From assembly GCA_039809495.1 (NCBI GenBank), contig JBDHVC010000004.1:83288-147287 (forward strand): a stretch of 64,000 bases of DNA, given 5' to 3'. How positions within the stretch are numbered: position 1 is the first letter of the stretch; each line of letters opens with the position of its first letter. Of the stretch, positions 35,471-43,245 are shown piece by piece. A program made the position numbers and the translations under genes. The stretch is from JAFLCL01 sp039809495 (lineage in GTDB: Bacteria > Myxococcota_A > Polyangia > Polyangiales > Sandaracinaceae). A model generated the notes under the pieces. That model saw only the letters and a program-made list of their open reading frames with translations. It was not told the DNA's origin and searched no databases.

Positions 35471-35640
35471 CGGAGTGACAGCGCGCCTCACTCGACGTGG
35501 TCTGTCGAGTCGGGGCGCGCTGGCTCGGCGGGAGGGAGGCTCACGCCGATTCACTCGGCGTGAGGGAGGGTCTGGGGGCAGACCCTCCGACAAGGAAGGA
35601 ACAGCACGAATCGGGGCAACTGATTCGTGCTGTGAGCGCG
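35471..35640 (-). repeat. Dispersed multi-hairpin repeat, copy B (best preserved)
   Basis: Four consecutive hairpins. H1: arms 35479-35496 and 35504-35522, about 18 bp with one bulge. H2: CTCACGCCGA / TCGGCGTGAG (35540-35549 and 35555-35564), 10 bp, loop 5. H3: GGAGGGTCTG / CAGACCCTCC (35565-35574 and 35579-35588), 10 bp, loop GGGG. H4: ACAGCACGAATC / GATTCGTGCTGT (35601-35612 and 35622-35633), 12 bp, loop 9. It is the reverse complement of the family as found at 3195. The near-perfect arms make it look like the most recent or most constrained copy. No coding capacity. Confidence 0.88.
35479..35522 (+). terminator. Candidate tdk terminator (hairpin H1 of the repeat)
   Basis: Long GC-rich hairpin beginning 11 bases after the thymidine kinase stop: CAGCGCGCC then TCACTCGAC, a seven-base loop, then GTCGAGTC and GGCGCGCTG. 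No T-tract follows. It is part of the dispersed repeat, so termination would be a borrowed function. Confidence 0.5.
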
Positions 35641-35692
35641 AGGCCTCGCGCGCTTGCGACCCCCACCCTCCGGCGCGCATCCTACGCGCCCA

Positions 35693-36928
35693 ATGGATCG
35701 CGTCTTCATCACCGGGATGGGTGTCGTCAGCTCCCTCGGCATGGGCAAGAGGGCCTACTGGGAGGCGCTCGTCTCCGGGCGCTCCGGCGTCTCCGAGGTC
35801 TCGCTCTTCGACACCTCCCAGATCGGCCGCCACCTCGCCGGCGAGGTGAAGGGCTTTCGCGCCCGCGACTTCCTGAGCGCGGCGGAGGCTCGCCGCACGG
35901 GTCGCGCGTCGGCGTTCGCCATCGCGGCCGCGCGCATGGCCGTCGAGGACGCCGGGCTCGGCGAGAAGGCGCTCTCGGGCGAGCGCACGAGCGTCGTCGT
36001 CGGCACGACGATGGGCGAGGCCAACGTGCTCGGCGAGCTCCAGAAGGCGTGGATCCACAGCGGCGAGGAGGCGGTCCCCACGCCCAAGATCCCGCGCTAC
36101 GGCTCGACCCTCCTCTCGGTCCACGTCGCGCGCGCCCTCGGCGCCCGCGGCATGGTGCAGACCCTCCCCGCGGCGTGCGCGGCCGGGAACTACGCGATCG
36201 GCTTCGCGGCCGATCAGATCCGCGCGGGGCGCGCGGACGTCGTCGTCACCGGGGGCGCGGAGATCATCGAGAAGCTCGAGTACGCGGGCTTCGCGCGGCT
36301 CGGCGCGATGGCGCCCGACTTCTGTAAGCCCTTCGACAAGCACCGACGGGGGTTCATCCTGGGCGAGGGGTCCTCGATGCTCGTCCTCGAGTCCGAGCGG
36401 AGCGCGCGCGAGCGCGGGGCGCGGCTCCTCGCGGAGGTGGGCGGCTACGGCCTCGCCTGCGACGCGCACCACATCACGCGCCCGCACCCCGAGGGCGCCG
36501 GCTCGATCGCCGCGATGGAGCAGGCGATCGCCTCGAGCGGCCTCACGCCGCGGGACGTCGACCACATCAACGCGCACGGCACCGCGACGCCGAACAACGA
36601 CAGCGTCGAGGCGCTCGTCATCCAGAAGGTCTTCGGCGACCACCGCGTCCCGGTGACGAGCATCAAGAGCATGATCGGCCACTGCATGGGCGCCTCGAGC
36701 GCGATGGAGGCGGTCGCCTGCGTGATGACGCTCGAGACGGGGACCATCCCGCCGACGACGAACTACGAAGAGCCCGATCCGGCCTGCGATCTCGAGATCG
36801 TCGCGAACGCGCCCCGCGAAGTGAAGGTGAACATCGTCCTGAACAACGCGCTCGCCTTCGGCGGCTACGACGCCGTCGTCTGCCTCGCGCGCCCCGGCTA
36901 CCTGCCTCGCGGCGCCGGGATCGCCTGA
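35693..36928 (+). CDS. fabF: Beta-ketoacyl-ACP synthase II (FabF-type)
   Basis: Condensing enzyme of fatty-acid elongation or a related pathway, 411 residues. The Cys-His-His triad is present: Cys162 in TLPAACAAGNYA, His295 in NAHGTATPNND and His330 in KSMIGHCMGASS; the C-terminus GYDAVVCLARP ends as in FabF. Start ATG 35693 (MDRVFITGMGVVSSLG). It has no acpP or fabG neighbour, so it may be a second, specialised synthase rather than the housekeeping copy. Copies of the multi-hairpin repeat flank it on both sides. Confidence 0.92.
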   Translation: MDRVFITGMGVVSSLGMGKRAYWEALVSGRSGVSEVSLFDTSQIGRHLAGEVKGFRARDFLSAAEARRTGRASAFAIAAARMAVEDAGLGEKALSGERTSVVVGTTMGEANVLGELQKAWIHSGEEAVPTPKIPRYGSTLLSVHVARALGARGMVQTLPAACAAGNYAIGFAADQIRAGRADVVVTGGAEIIEKLEYAGFARLGAMAPDFCKPFDKHRRGFILGEGSSMLVLESERSARERGARLLAEVGGYGLACDAHHITRPHPEGAGSIAAMEQAIASSGLTPRDVDHINAHGTATPNNDSVEALVIQKVFGDHRVPVTSIKSMIGHCMGASSAMEAVACVMTLETGTIPPTTNYEEPDPACDLEIVANAPREVKVNIVLNNALAFGGYDAVVCLARPGYLPRGAGIA

Positions 36929-36935
36929 CCGGGCG

Positions 36936-37100
36936 TCTCGAGGCACGAATCCGTCGCCCGGGCTCGCGCTGCTCCTTCGCCTCGTGGGACGGGTCTCCAG
37001 GGCCCCGATCGCGCGCCGAGTGCATCGGCGCGCACCGACCTCCTGCCGAGCCAGACGCGCCCGCGCGGAGCGGATGACGTCGAGCGCGGGCGCGCCGCCA
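36936..37100 (+). repeat. Dispersed multi-hairpin repeat, copy C
   Basis: Follows the fabF stop. It shares GGCACGAATCCGTCGCCC, GGGTCT, TGCCGAGCCAGACGCG and GACGTCGAGCG with copies A and B. Two perfect hairpins remain: GCGCGCCGA / TCGGCGCGC (37011-37019 and 37025-37033, loop GTGCA) and CGCGCCCGCGC / GCGCGGGCGCG (37056-37066 and 37084-37094, loop 17). Compared with copy B the arms differ in sequence but still pair, i.e. compensatory changes. Confidence 0.8.
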
Positions 37101-37182
37101 GCTCGAGGCCGCGGCGCTCGAGCACGGCGTGAGCGCCTCGTCGAGCGAGGCGCGTCCAGCTACGCTCCGCGGGAGTCGCGCC

Positions 37183-39333
37183 GTGTCCGAACGCCCCGTC
37201 GATCGAGCCTCGAAGCAGGATCCGGCGCCGCCCCGAGGCCCGGGCGCGGCGAGCGAGCGGCTCGACGAGCGCCTGCGCCACATCGAGCGGCGGATCCGGC
37301 TCGCGCGCGCGGTCGCGGCCGCGACGCCCCTCCTCGTCGGGCTCGCGGCGGGCCTCTTCTGCCTCGGGGCCGCCCACCGCGTCGGCGCGATCTCCGACCT
37401 CGAGGCCCGCGCCGTCGCGATCCTGGCCCTCGGCGTCACCCTCGCGACGCTCCTCGTCGCCGCAACACGCGCGATCGAGCCGCTCGGCCTCGCCGTCGCG
37501 ATCGATCGCGCGCTCGGCCTCGGGGGCCGGATCGCCGGCGCGCACGCGCTCGCCCGCGATCCGAGCCCCTTCGCCGCGCTCGCGAGGCGAGACGCCGAGC
37601 GACACGCGGTCCGGATCGACGCGCGCGCGCTCGTCCCGCTCCGAGCGACCCGCCCCCTCGCGCTCGCCCTCGGGCTCCTCGCCGCCTCCCTCGCGCTGCT
37701 CGCCCTGCCACCGCGACCCCGAGAGCTCGCGACCGCTGCCCCGCCGAGCGCAGCGCCGACGCTCGAGGGCCTCGAGCGGCCCGTGGCGATCGACGACGAC
37801 ACCCTGCGCGCGCTCCGCGAGCGGATCGCCGCGCGGCGCGAGCGAGCGGCCGATCCCGAGGTGGACGAGGCGTCTCGCGAGCTCAACGCGCTCATCGAGG
37901 CGCTCTCCGCGCACGCGATCGGCGAGCGCGATGCCCTCGAGCGCATCGCCGACCTCGAGGCGAGCCTCGATCGCCGCGCCCTCGCGCGCGCCGAGGCGCT
38001 CCGCGCCCAGCTCGCGAGCGACGCGCGGCGCATGCGCGCTGCGCGATCGACCGACGCCCTGCGCGGCGCGCTCCTCGAGGGTCGCCTCGAGGACGCGGCG
38101 CGCGCGATCGACGCGCTCGCCCGAGCGCCGAGGGCCGGGCCTCCCGCGCGCGACCTCGTCGAGAACCTCCGCGCGCTCGCGGCCGATCGCGAGCGTGAGG
38201 CGCGCGAGCGCGCGCTCGGCGAGGCTGAGCAGGAGGAGCAGCGCCTGCTCGAGCGTCGACGCGAGCGCGAGGCGCGCGGAGAGGAGCCCCCGGAGGAGGA
38301 GCAGCGCCTGCTCCGCGAGCGCCAGCGCGAGCTCGAGCGCCTGCGGCGCGAGCACGAGGCGAGGGCCGAGCTCGAGCGGCAGCTCGACGAGCTGCGCCGC
38401 GAGCTGGGCGAGGCCACCTCGCGGATGGAGCGAGAGCGGGCGGGAGCGCGCGACGAGGCCTCCTCGACCGAGAGCCTCGAGCGCGCCGCGCGCTCGCTTC
38501 GGAGCCGCGCGCGCGAGGAGGCGAGCGCCCAGGAGATGGAGCAGCTCGCGCGTGAGCTCGAGCGGCTGCGCGAGGCGATCCGCGAGGCTGGCGCGCGCGA
38601 GGGCGAGGGAGACGATCGCGAAGGCGACGAGGGGCGGCGGGGCGCGAGCGAGCGAGCCGGCGAGGGCGACGAGCGAGGCGCGCGCATGCGGCGCTTCTCG
38701 CTGCGCGCTGGCGGCGGCGAGGACGGAGAGGGCGCGCGACGCGTCGGCGTCGCGGGGGACGAGGGCTCCCCCTCGGGCGACGACGAGGGAGGGGAGCCGG
38801 AGGCGTCCGCCCGGCGGCGACGCGAGCCTGGCGTCGAGGGCGGGTCGAGCGGCGGCGAGGGATCGGACGGCTCGGGGAGCGAGGGGTCGAGGTCGGGCGC
38901 CCCCCGCGGAGAGCCCGGCGAGCTCCTCGTCCTCGGCGGCGCGGGGAGCCCGGACGGCGTCCTCGAGCTCGCGGGCGGCGGCGATCGATCGGGCGAGGGT
39001 CGCCGAGGCGACGGCGACGAGGCGCGCCGCGCGAGCGCCGGGCCCGGCGCGGGCCACGATCCCGCCACGCTCGAGCAGGCCAGCGCTCGCCTGGGCGGCG
39101 GGCGGCAGGTCGAGGTCGGCGGCGAGATCGGTGAGGGCCCGACGCGGAGCCAGGTGATCCGAGGCGCCGCGAGCCGAGGCTTCGCGACACGCGACTACGA
39201 GCGCGTCTACCAGGACTACGCGTCCTACGTCGAAGGAGCCGAGGAGCGCGATCGTGTGCCGCCCGGCCGCCGCGCGTACGTGGAGCGTTACTTCGAGCTC
39301 ATCCGGCCCCGGGTGGGCAGCAGCGAGGAATGA
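37183..39333 (+). CDS. Membrane coiled-coil protein heading the MoxR/vWA operon
   Basis: A 716-residue protein with two or three hydrophobic segments near the N-terminus (about 45-65, 78-98 and 160-180), then a long charged coiled-coil region (about 200-480, Glu/Arg/Leu-rich). A low-complexity Gly/Glu/Ser segment and a conserved-looking C-terminus (VIRGAASRGFATRDYERVYQ, YVERYFELIRPRVGSSEE) follow. It resembles the DUF4175-like proteins that head such operons, but I cannot confirm that assignment. GTG 37183 with GGGAG seven bases upstream is preferred to GTG 37129, which lies nearer the repeat. The stop overlaps the moxR start (ATGA). Confidence 0.75.
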   Translation: MSERPVDRASKQDPAPPRGPGAASERLDERLRHIERRIRLARAVAAATPLLVGLAAGLFCLGAAHRVGAISDLEARAVAILALGVTLATLLVAATRAIEPLGLAVAIDRALGLGGRIAGAHALARDPSPFAALARRDAERHAVRIDARALVPLRATRPLALALGLLAASLALLALPPRPRELATAAPPSAAPTLEGLERPVAIDDDTLRALRERIAARRERAADPEVDEASRELNALIEALSAHAIGERDALERIADLEASLDRRALARAEALRAQLASDARRMRAARSTDALRGALLEGRLEDAARAIDALARAPRAGPPARDLVENLRALAADREREARERALGEAEQEEQRLLERRREREARGEEPPEEEQRLLRERQRELERLRREHEARAELERQLDELRRELGEATSRMERERAGARDEASSTESLERAARSLRSRAREEASAQEMEQLARELERLREAIREAGAREGEGDDREGDEGRRGASERAGEGDERGARMRRFSLRAGGGEDGEGARRVGVAGDEGSPSGDDEGGEPEASARRRREPGVEGGSSGGEGSDGSGSEGSRSGAPRGEPGELLVLGGAGSPDGVLELAGGGDRSGEGRRGDGDEARRASAGPGAGHDPATLEQASARLGGGRQVEVGGEIGEGPTRSQVIRGAASRGFATRDYERVYQDYASYVEGAEERDRVPPGRRAYVERYFELIRPRVGSSEE

Positions 39334-40364
39334 TGACGAGCGATCCCACCCAGCACCTCGAAGAGCGCGTGACGGCGTTTCGTGCGGCCTTCGAGCGAAC
39401 GAAGGCCGCGATCGAGCGCCGCATCGTCGGCCAGGGCCCCCTCGTCGAGGACGTCCTCACCTGCCTCGTCGCCGGTGGTCACGTCCTGCTCGAGGGCGTG
39501 CCGGGGCTCGGCAAGACGATGCTCGTCCGCTCGCTCGCGGAGGCGCTCCGCCTCTCGTTCGCGCGCATCCAGTTCACGCCCGATCTCATGCCGGCGGACA
39601 TCCTCGGGACGACGGTGATCACGGCGGGATCCGGCGAGCGCGCGCTCGCGTTCCGCAAGGGGCCGATCTTCGCGAACGTGGTCCTCGCCGATGAGGTGAA
39701 CCGCGCGACCCCGAAGACCCAGAGCGCGCTCCTCGAGGTCATGCAGGAGCGCGCCGTCACGATCGGCAACGAGACGCATCGCCTCGAGGAGCCGCACTTC
39801 GTGCTCGCCACGCAGAACCCGCTCGAGATGGAGGGGACCTACCCCTTGCCCGAGGCGCAGCTCGATCGCTTCCTCTTCAAGCTCGAGGTGAAATTCCCCT
39901 CGCACGAGGCCCTCGGCGCGATCCTCGATCGCACGACGGGGAGCGAGGAGCCCGAGGTCCCCGCCGTGCTCGGGCGCGACGACGTCCTCTCGATGCGCGC
40001 CCTCGCGCGCGAGGTCCCGGTCCCCCCGCACGTGCGCGACTACGTCGTCCGGCTCCTCGAGGCGAGCCACCCCGAGCACCCGAGCGCGCCGGAGCGCGTG
40101 AGGCGCTTCGTGCGCTACGGCGCGAGCCCGCGCGGCGCCCAGGCCTGCCTGCTCACCGCGAAGGTCCGCGCGCTCGGGGCGGGCCGCTTCACGGTCGGCC
40201 TCGACGACGTGGCGAGCACGCTCAAGCCCGCGCTCCGACACCGCCTCATCCTCGGCTTCGAGGGCGAGGCGGAGGGGATCCGCACCGACCTGCTCCTCGA
40301 CGACATCCTCGGGGCGGTGCCCGCGCTCGATCCGAGCGCGGAGCGCGCGCGCGGCCGCGCATGA
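39330..40364 (+). CDS. MoxR family AAA ATPase
   Basis: A 344-residue cytoplasmic AAA ATPase: Walker A GVPGLGKT (56-63), Walker B VVLADEVNRA, sensor 1 LATQNPLEMEGTYPLPEAQLDRF (typical MoxR) and the C-terminal lid. MoxR proteins act as chaperones that help mature or remodel vWA-domain partners; the next three genes encode exactly such proteins. Start ATG 39330 overlaps the previous stop, and the stop overlaps the DUF58 start. The first two codons are both ATG, so either could be the start. Confidence 0.94.
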   Translation: MMTSDPTQHLEERVTAFRAAFERTKAAIERRIVGQGPLVEDVLTCLVAGGHVLLEGVPGLGKTMLVRSLAEALRLSFARIQFTPDLMPADILGTTVITAGSGERALAFRKGPIFANVVLADEVNRATPKTQSALLEVMQERAVTIGNETHRLEEPHFVLATQNPLEMEGTYPLPEAQLDRFLFKLEVKFPSHEALGAILDRTTGSEEPEVPAVLGRDDVLSMRALAREVPVPPHVRDYVVRLLEASHPEHPSAPERVRRFVRYGASPRGAQACLLTAKVRALGAGRFTVGLDDVASTLKPALRHRLILGFEGEAEGIRTDLLLDDILGAVPALDPSAERARGRA

Positions 40365-41290
40365 AGGGCGCCGCGGCGAGCCCCGACGACGCGCTCTTCG
40401 ACGCGAGCTTCGAGCGGAAGCTCGAGGGCCTCGCGCTCGTCGCGCGGCGCGTCTTCGAGGGCCGCTTCCGCGCCGAGCGCCGGAGCCGCCGGGAGGGTGG
40501 CGGGATCGAGTTCGCGGATCACCGCGACTACGCGCCGGGCGACGACTTCCGCTTCGTGAACACGTCGCTCTTCGGCCGCACCGGCAAGCTCTACGTCAAG
40601 CTCTTCGAGGAGGAGGAGGATCTCTCGGTCCACCTCCTCCTCGACGTCTCGCGCTCGATGTCGAGCTCCACGATGGGCGAGAGCCCGACGAAGCTCGTCG
40701 TGGCCAAGCGCGTCGCGGCGGCCCTCGCGTTCATCGCGCTCTCGGGGCTCGACCGCGTCTCGGTCACGGCGATGAGCGGCGCCGCGCTGAGCACCCTCGC
40801 CGCGGTGCGCGGGAGGGGCCGGATCCACGCGATCCTCGAGCACCTGCGCGCGCACCCGGAGGAGGCGACGGGGGGCGACGGCGCGACCGATCTCGAGGCG
40901 GCGGTCCGCGCCTTCGTCACCCGCGAGAAGCGCCGCGGCCTCGCGATCCTCCTCTCCGATCTCTACGACCCGAGGGGCTTCGAGGGCGCCATCGATCGCC
41001 TGCGCCACGCGCGCTTCGAGGTCGTCGTCCTCGAGGTGTGGGATCCCCGCGAGGCGACGCGCCTTGGGACGGGCGACCTCGTCCTCGTCGACAGCGAGAC
41101 GGGCGAGCGCCGCGAGGTGAGCCTCACCCCCGAGCGGCTCGCCCTCTTCGAGCGGGAGCGCGCGCGCCTGAGGCAGCGAATCGCCGCCTACTGCCGCGAG
41201 AAGCAGGTCGCCCACGCCGCGATCCCGATCGACGTCCCGTGGGACGAGTCCGTCCTCTCCCTCCTCGCGCGTGGAGGGCTGCTCACGTGA
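40361..41290 (+). CDS. DUF58 / vWA-like domain protein
   Basis: A 309-residue soluble protein. It has the DUF58 core (GGIEFADHRDYAPGDDFRFVN, about 48-67) followed by a vWA fold with the MIDAS motif DVSRS (95-99) and ILLSDLYDPRGFEGAI. DUF58 proteins are regular MoxR partners in aerotolerance-type operons. ATGA overlap with moxR and GTGA overlap with the next gene show tight translational coupling. Confidence 0.92.
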   Translation: MKGAAASPDDALFDASFERKLEGLALVARRVFEGRFRAERRSRREGGGIEFADHRDYAPGDDFRFVNTSLFGRTGKLYVKLFEEEEDLSVHLLLDVSRSMSSSTMGESPTKLVVAKRVAAALAFIALSGLDRVSVTAMSGAALSTLAAVRGRGRIHAILEHLRAHPEEATGGDGATDLEAAVRAFVTREKRRGLAILLSDLYDPRGFEGAIDRLRHARFEVVVLEVWDPREATRLGTGDLVLVDSETGERREVSLTPERLALFERERARLRQRIAAYCREKQVAHAAIPIDVPWDESVLSLLARGGLLT

Positions 41291-43245
41291 GCGGGCTCGA
41301 GCTCCTCGGCCTCGGCTGGCCGGAGATCGCCGCGGCGTTCGGGCTCAGCGCCACGGCGATCACGCTCCTCTACCTCGTCCGCCGCCGTCGACGCGTCGTC
41401 ACCGTCCCCTTCGTGGCGCTCTTCGCGAGGGCCCTCCCCGACGAGCGCACGACGCGCCTCTTCTCACGCCTCAAGAGCCTGCTCTCGCTCCTGCTCCTGC
41501 TCCTCGTCGCCGCCGCGATCGCCGCGGCGCTCGGGCTGCCTCGCGTCGCTCCGCCGCCGGGCGAGGGACGAACCCTCGTGCTCGTCGTCGACGTGAGCGC
41601 GTCCATGCAGGCGCGCCTCGCGGGGGGCGGAGGCGAGACGCGCCTCGATCGGGTCCGGCGCGCCCTCCTCGCCCGGATCGCCCGGCTCGGCGCGAGCGAT
41701 CGCGTCGCCGTCCTCGCCGCGGGCGCGCGCGCGGACGTCGTCGAGCCGCTCACCGACGAGGCGCCGCTCGCGGCGCGCGCGATCCGAGCGCTCCGCGCGA
41801 GCGACGCGCCGGGCGATGGCCGCGAGGCGCTCGCGTGGGCGCGCGATCTCTGCCGCGACGCCGAGCGCGAGCGGCGCCCGTGCGAGGCCGAGCTCTACAC
41901 CGACGGCGGGCTCCGATCGCTCGCCGAGGCGCGAGCCGCCCTCGAAGAAGACGGCGTCTCGACGCGGGTCGTGCTCACGCCGGAGGGCGAGCCGCCCAAC
42001 GTCGCGATCACCGCGCTCTCGGCGCGGCGCTTCCCGGCCGATCCGACGCGCGCGGAGCTCCTGCTCGAGCTCTCGAGCTTCGCGCCAGCGCCGACCCCGC
42101 TCACCCTCTCGATCGCGAGCGACGGGCGCCTCGTCCACCGCGAGACGCTCACGCTCGCGCCCGGCGCGCGCCTGAGACGCACCTTCTCGGACCTCGTCGG
42201 CGTCGACGCGCTGATCGAGGCTCGCCTCGCGCCCCCCGAGGGGAGCGCGCCCCTCGACGCGCTCGCGCTCGACGACGTCGCGCACGCCCAGCTCGCGCCG
42301 CGCCGGAGGCGGCGCCTGCTCGTCGTCTCGCCCGAGGGCTCCGCGAACCTCTACCTCGGCGCGGCGCTCCTCATCGATCCCTACCTCGACGTCGTGGAGC
42401 GCTCGCTCGCGCGCTACGAGCGAGGCGACTACCCGAGCGACCGCGAGCTCGTCGTCTTCGATCGCGTCACGCCGCCGATCGCGCCCCGGCTCCCCTCGCT
42501 CTCGCTCGCGCCGACGGGCGCGGGCTGGCTGGAGGTCGGCGCGCCGATCGCGCGCCCTCGCTTCGACGTCGAGCGCGCCGAGCACCCCCTGCTCGCCTTC
42601 GTCGCCCTGCGCGACGTGAACATCGCGGCGGCGCGGCCGATCGTCCTTCGCCCCGGCGACACGTCCGTCGCGGGAGAGGCCCGCGGGACCCTCCTCGCGA
42701 CCGGCGTGCGTGGCGACGTCCCCTTCGTCGCCCTCGCCTTCGACGTCCAAGAGAGCGACCTCCCCATGCGGATCGCCTGGCCGATCCTCGTCTTCGACGC
42801 GCTCTCGCTCCTCTTGCCCGACGATCTCACGCTCGCGCCGACCTGCGCGAGCGGCCGCGTCTGCCGGCTCGGGCTCGAGGCCCCCTCCGCCACCCTCGTC
42901 CGCCGCGGCGACGCCGCCGCGCCGATCGCGATCGCGTCGCGCGCGGGCGTGGCGAGCTTCGAGCTCGATCGGGTCGGCGTCTACGATCTCGTGACGGACG
43001 CGCGGGCCGCCGATCGGGTCGTCGTGGCCAACCTCGCCTCGAGCGACGAGTCCCGCCTCGATCTCCCGCCGATCGAGGGGGCCGAGCGGCTCGACGAGGC
43101 GCTCACGGCCGAGCCAGAGCCCGCGAGCGGCGCCGACGAGGCCCCCTCGCGCGCGCGCTGGCCGCTCCACGTCGCGCTCCTCGCCGCCGCGCTCGCGCTC
43201 CTCGCGTTCGAGTGGATCACCTTCCATCGCGGGTGGACGACGTGA
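41287..43245 (+). CDS. BatA-like membrane vWA protein
   Basis: A 652-residue inner-membrane protein. The N-terminus has a helix (about 14-32), a basic loop (RRRRR), the TTRLFSRLKSLLSLLLLLL helix and then a vWA domain with MIDAS DVSAS (102-106). The middle portion is an extracytoplasmic beta-rich region, and one C-terminal helix (about 628-646) anchors it again. The N-terminal helix-basic-helix is that of the BatA aerotolerance-regulator domain. GTG start within the GTGA overlap. Likely a client of the MoxR ATPase; role inferred from operon structure. Confidence 0.85.
   Translation: MSGLELLGLGWPEIAAAFGLSATAITLLYLVRRRRRVVTVPFVALFARALPDERTTRLFSRLKSLLSLLLLLLVAAAIAAALGLPRVAPPPGEGRTLVLVVDVSASMQARLAGGGGETRLDRVRRALLARIARLGASDRVAVLAAGARADVVEPLTDEAPLAARAIRALRASDAPGDGREALAWARDLCRDAERERRPCEAELYTDGGLRSLAEARAALEEDGVSTRVVLTPEGEPPNVAITALSARRFPADPTRAELLLELSSFAPAPTPLTLSIASDGRLVHRETLTLAPGARLRRTFSDLVGVDALIEARLAPPEGSAPLDALALDDVAHAQLAPRRRRRLLVVSPEGSANLYLGAALLIDPYLDVVERSLARYERGDYPSDRELVVFDRVTPPIAPRLPSLSLAPTGAGWLEVGAPIARPRFDVERAEHPLLAFVALRDVNIAAARPIVLRPGDTSVAGEARGTLLATGVRGDVPFVALAFDVQESDLPMRIAWPILVFDALSLLLPDDLTLAPTCASGRVCRLGLEAPSATLVRRGDAAAPIAIASRAGVASFELDRVGVYDLVTDARAADRVVVANLASSDESRLDLPPIEGAERLDEALTAEPEPASGADEAPSRARWPLHVALLAAALALLAFEWITFHRGWTT

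Noticed and set aside
35471..35640. CRISPR array or attenuator reading of the multi-hairpin element
   Set aside because: The hairpins are all different from each other and there is no repeat-spacer periodicity or leader peptide; the same block occurs elsewhere as a dispersed repeat.
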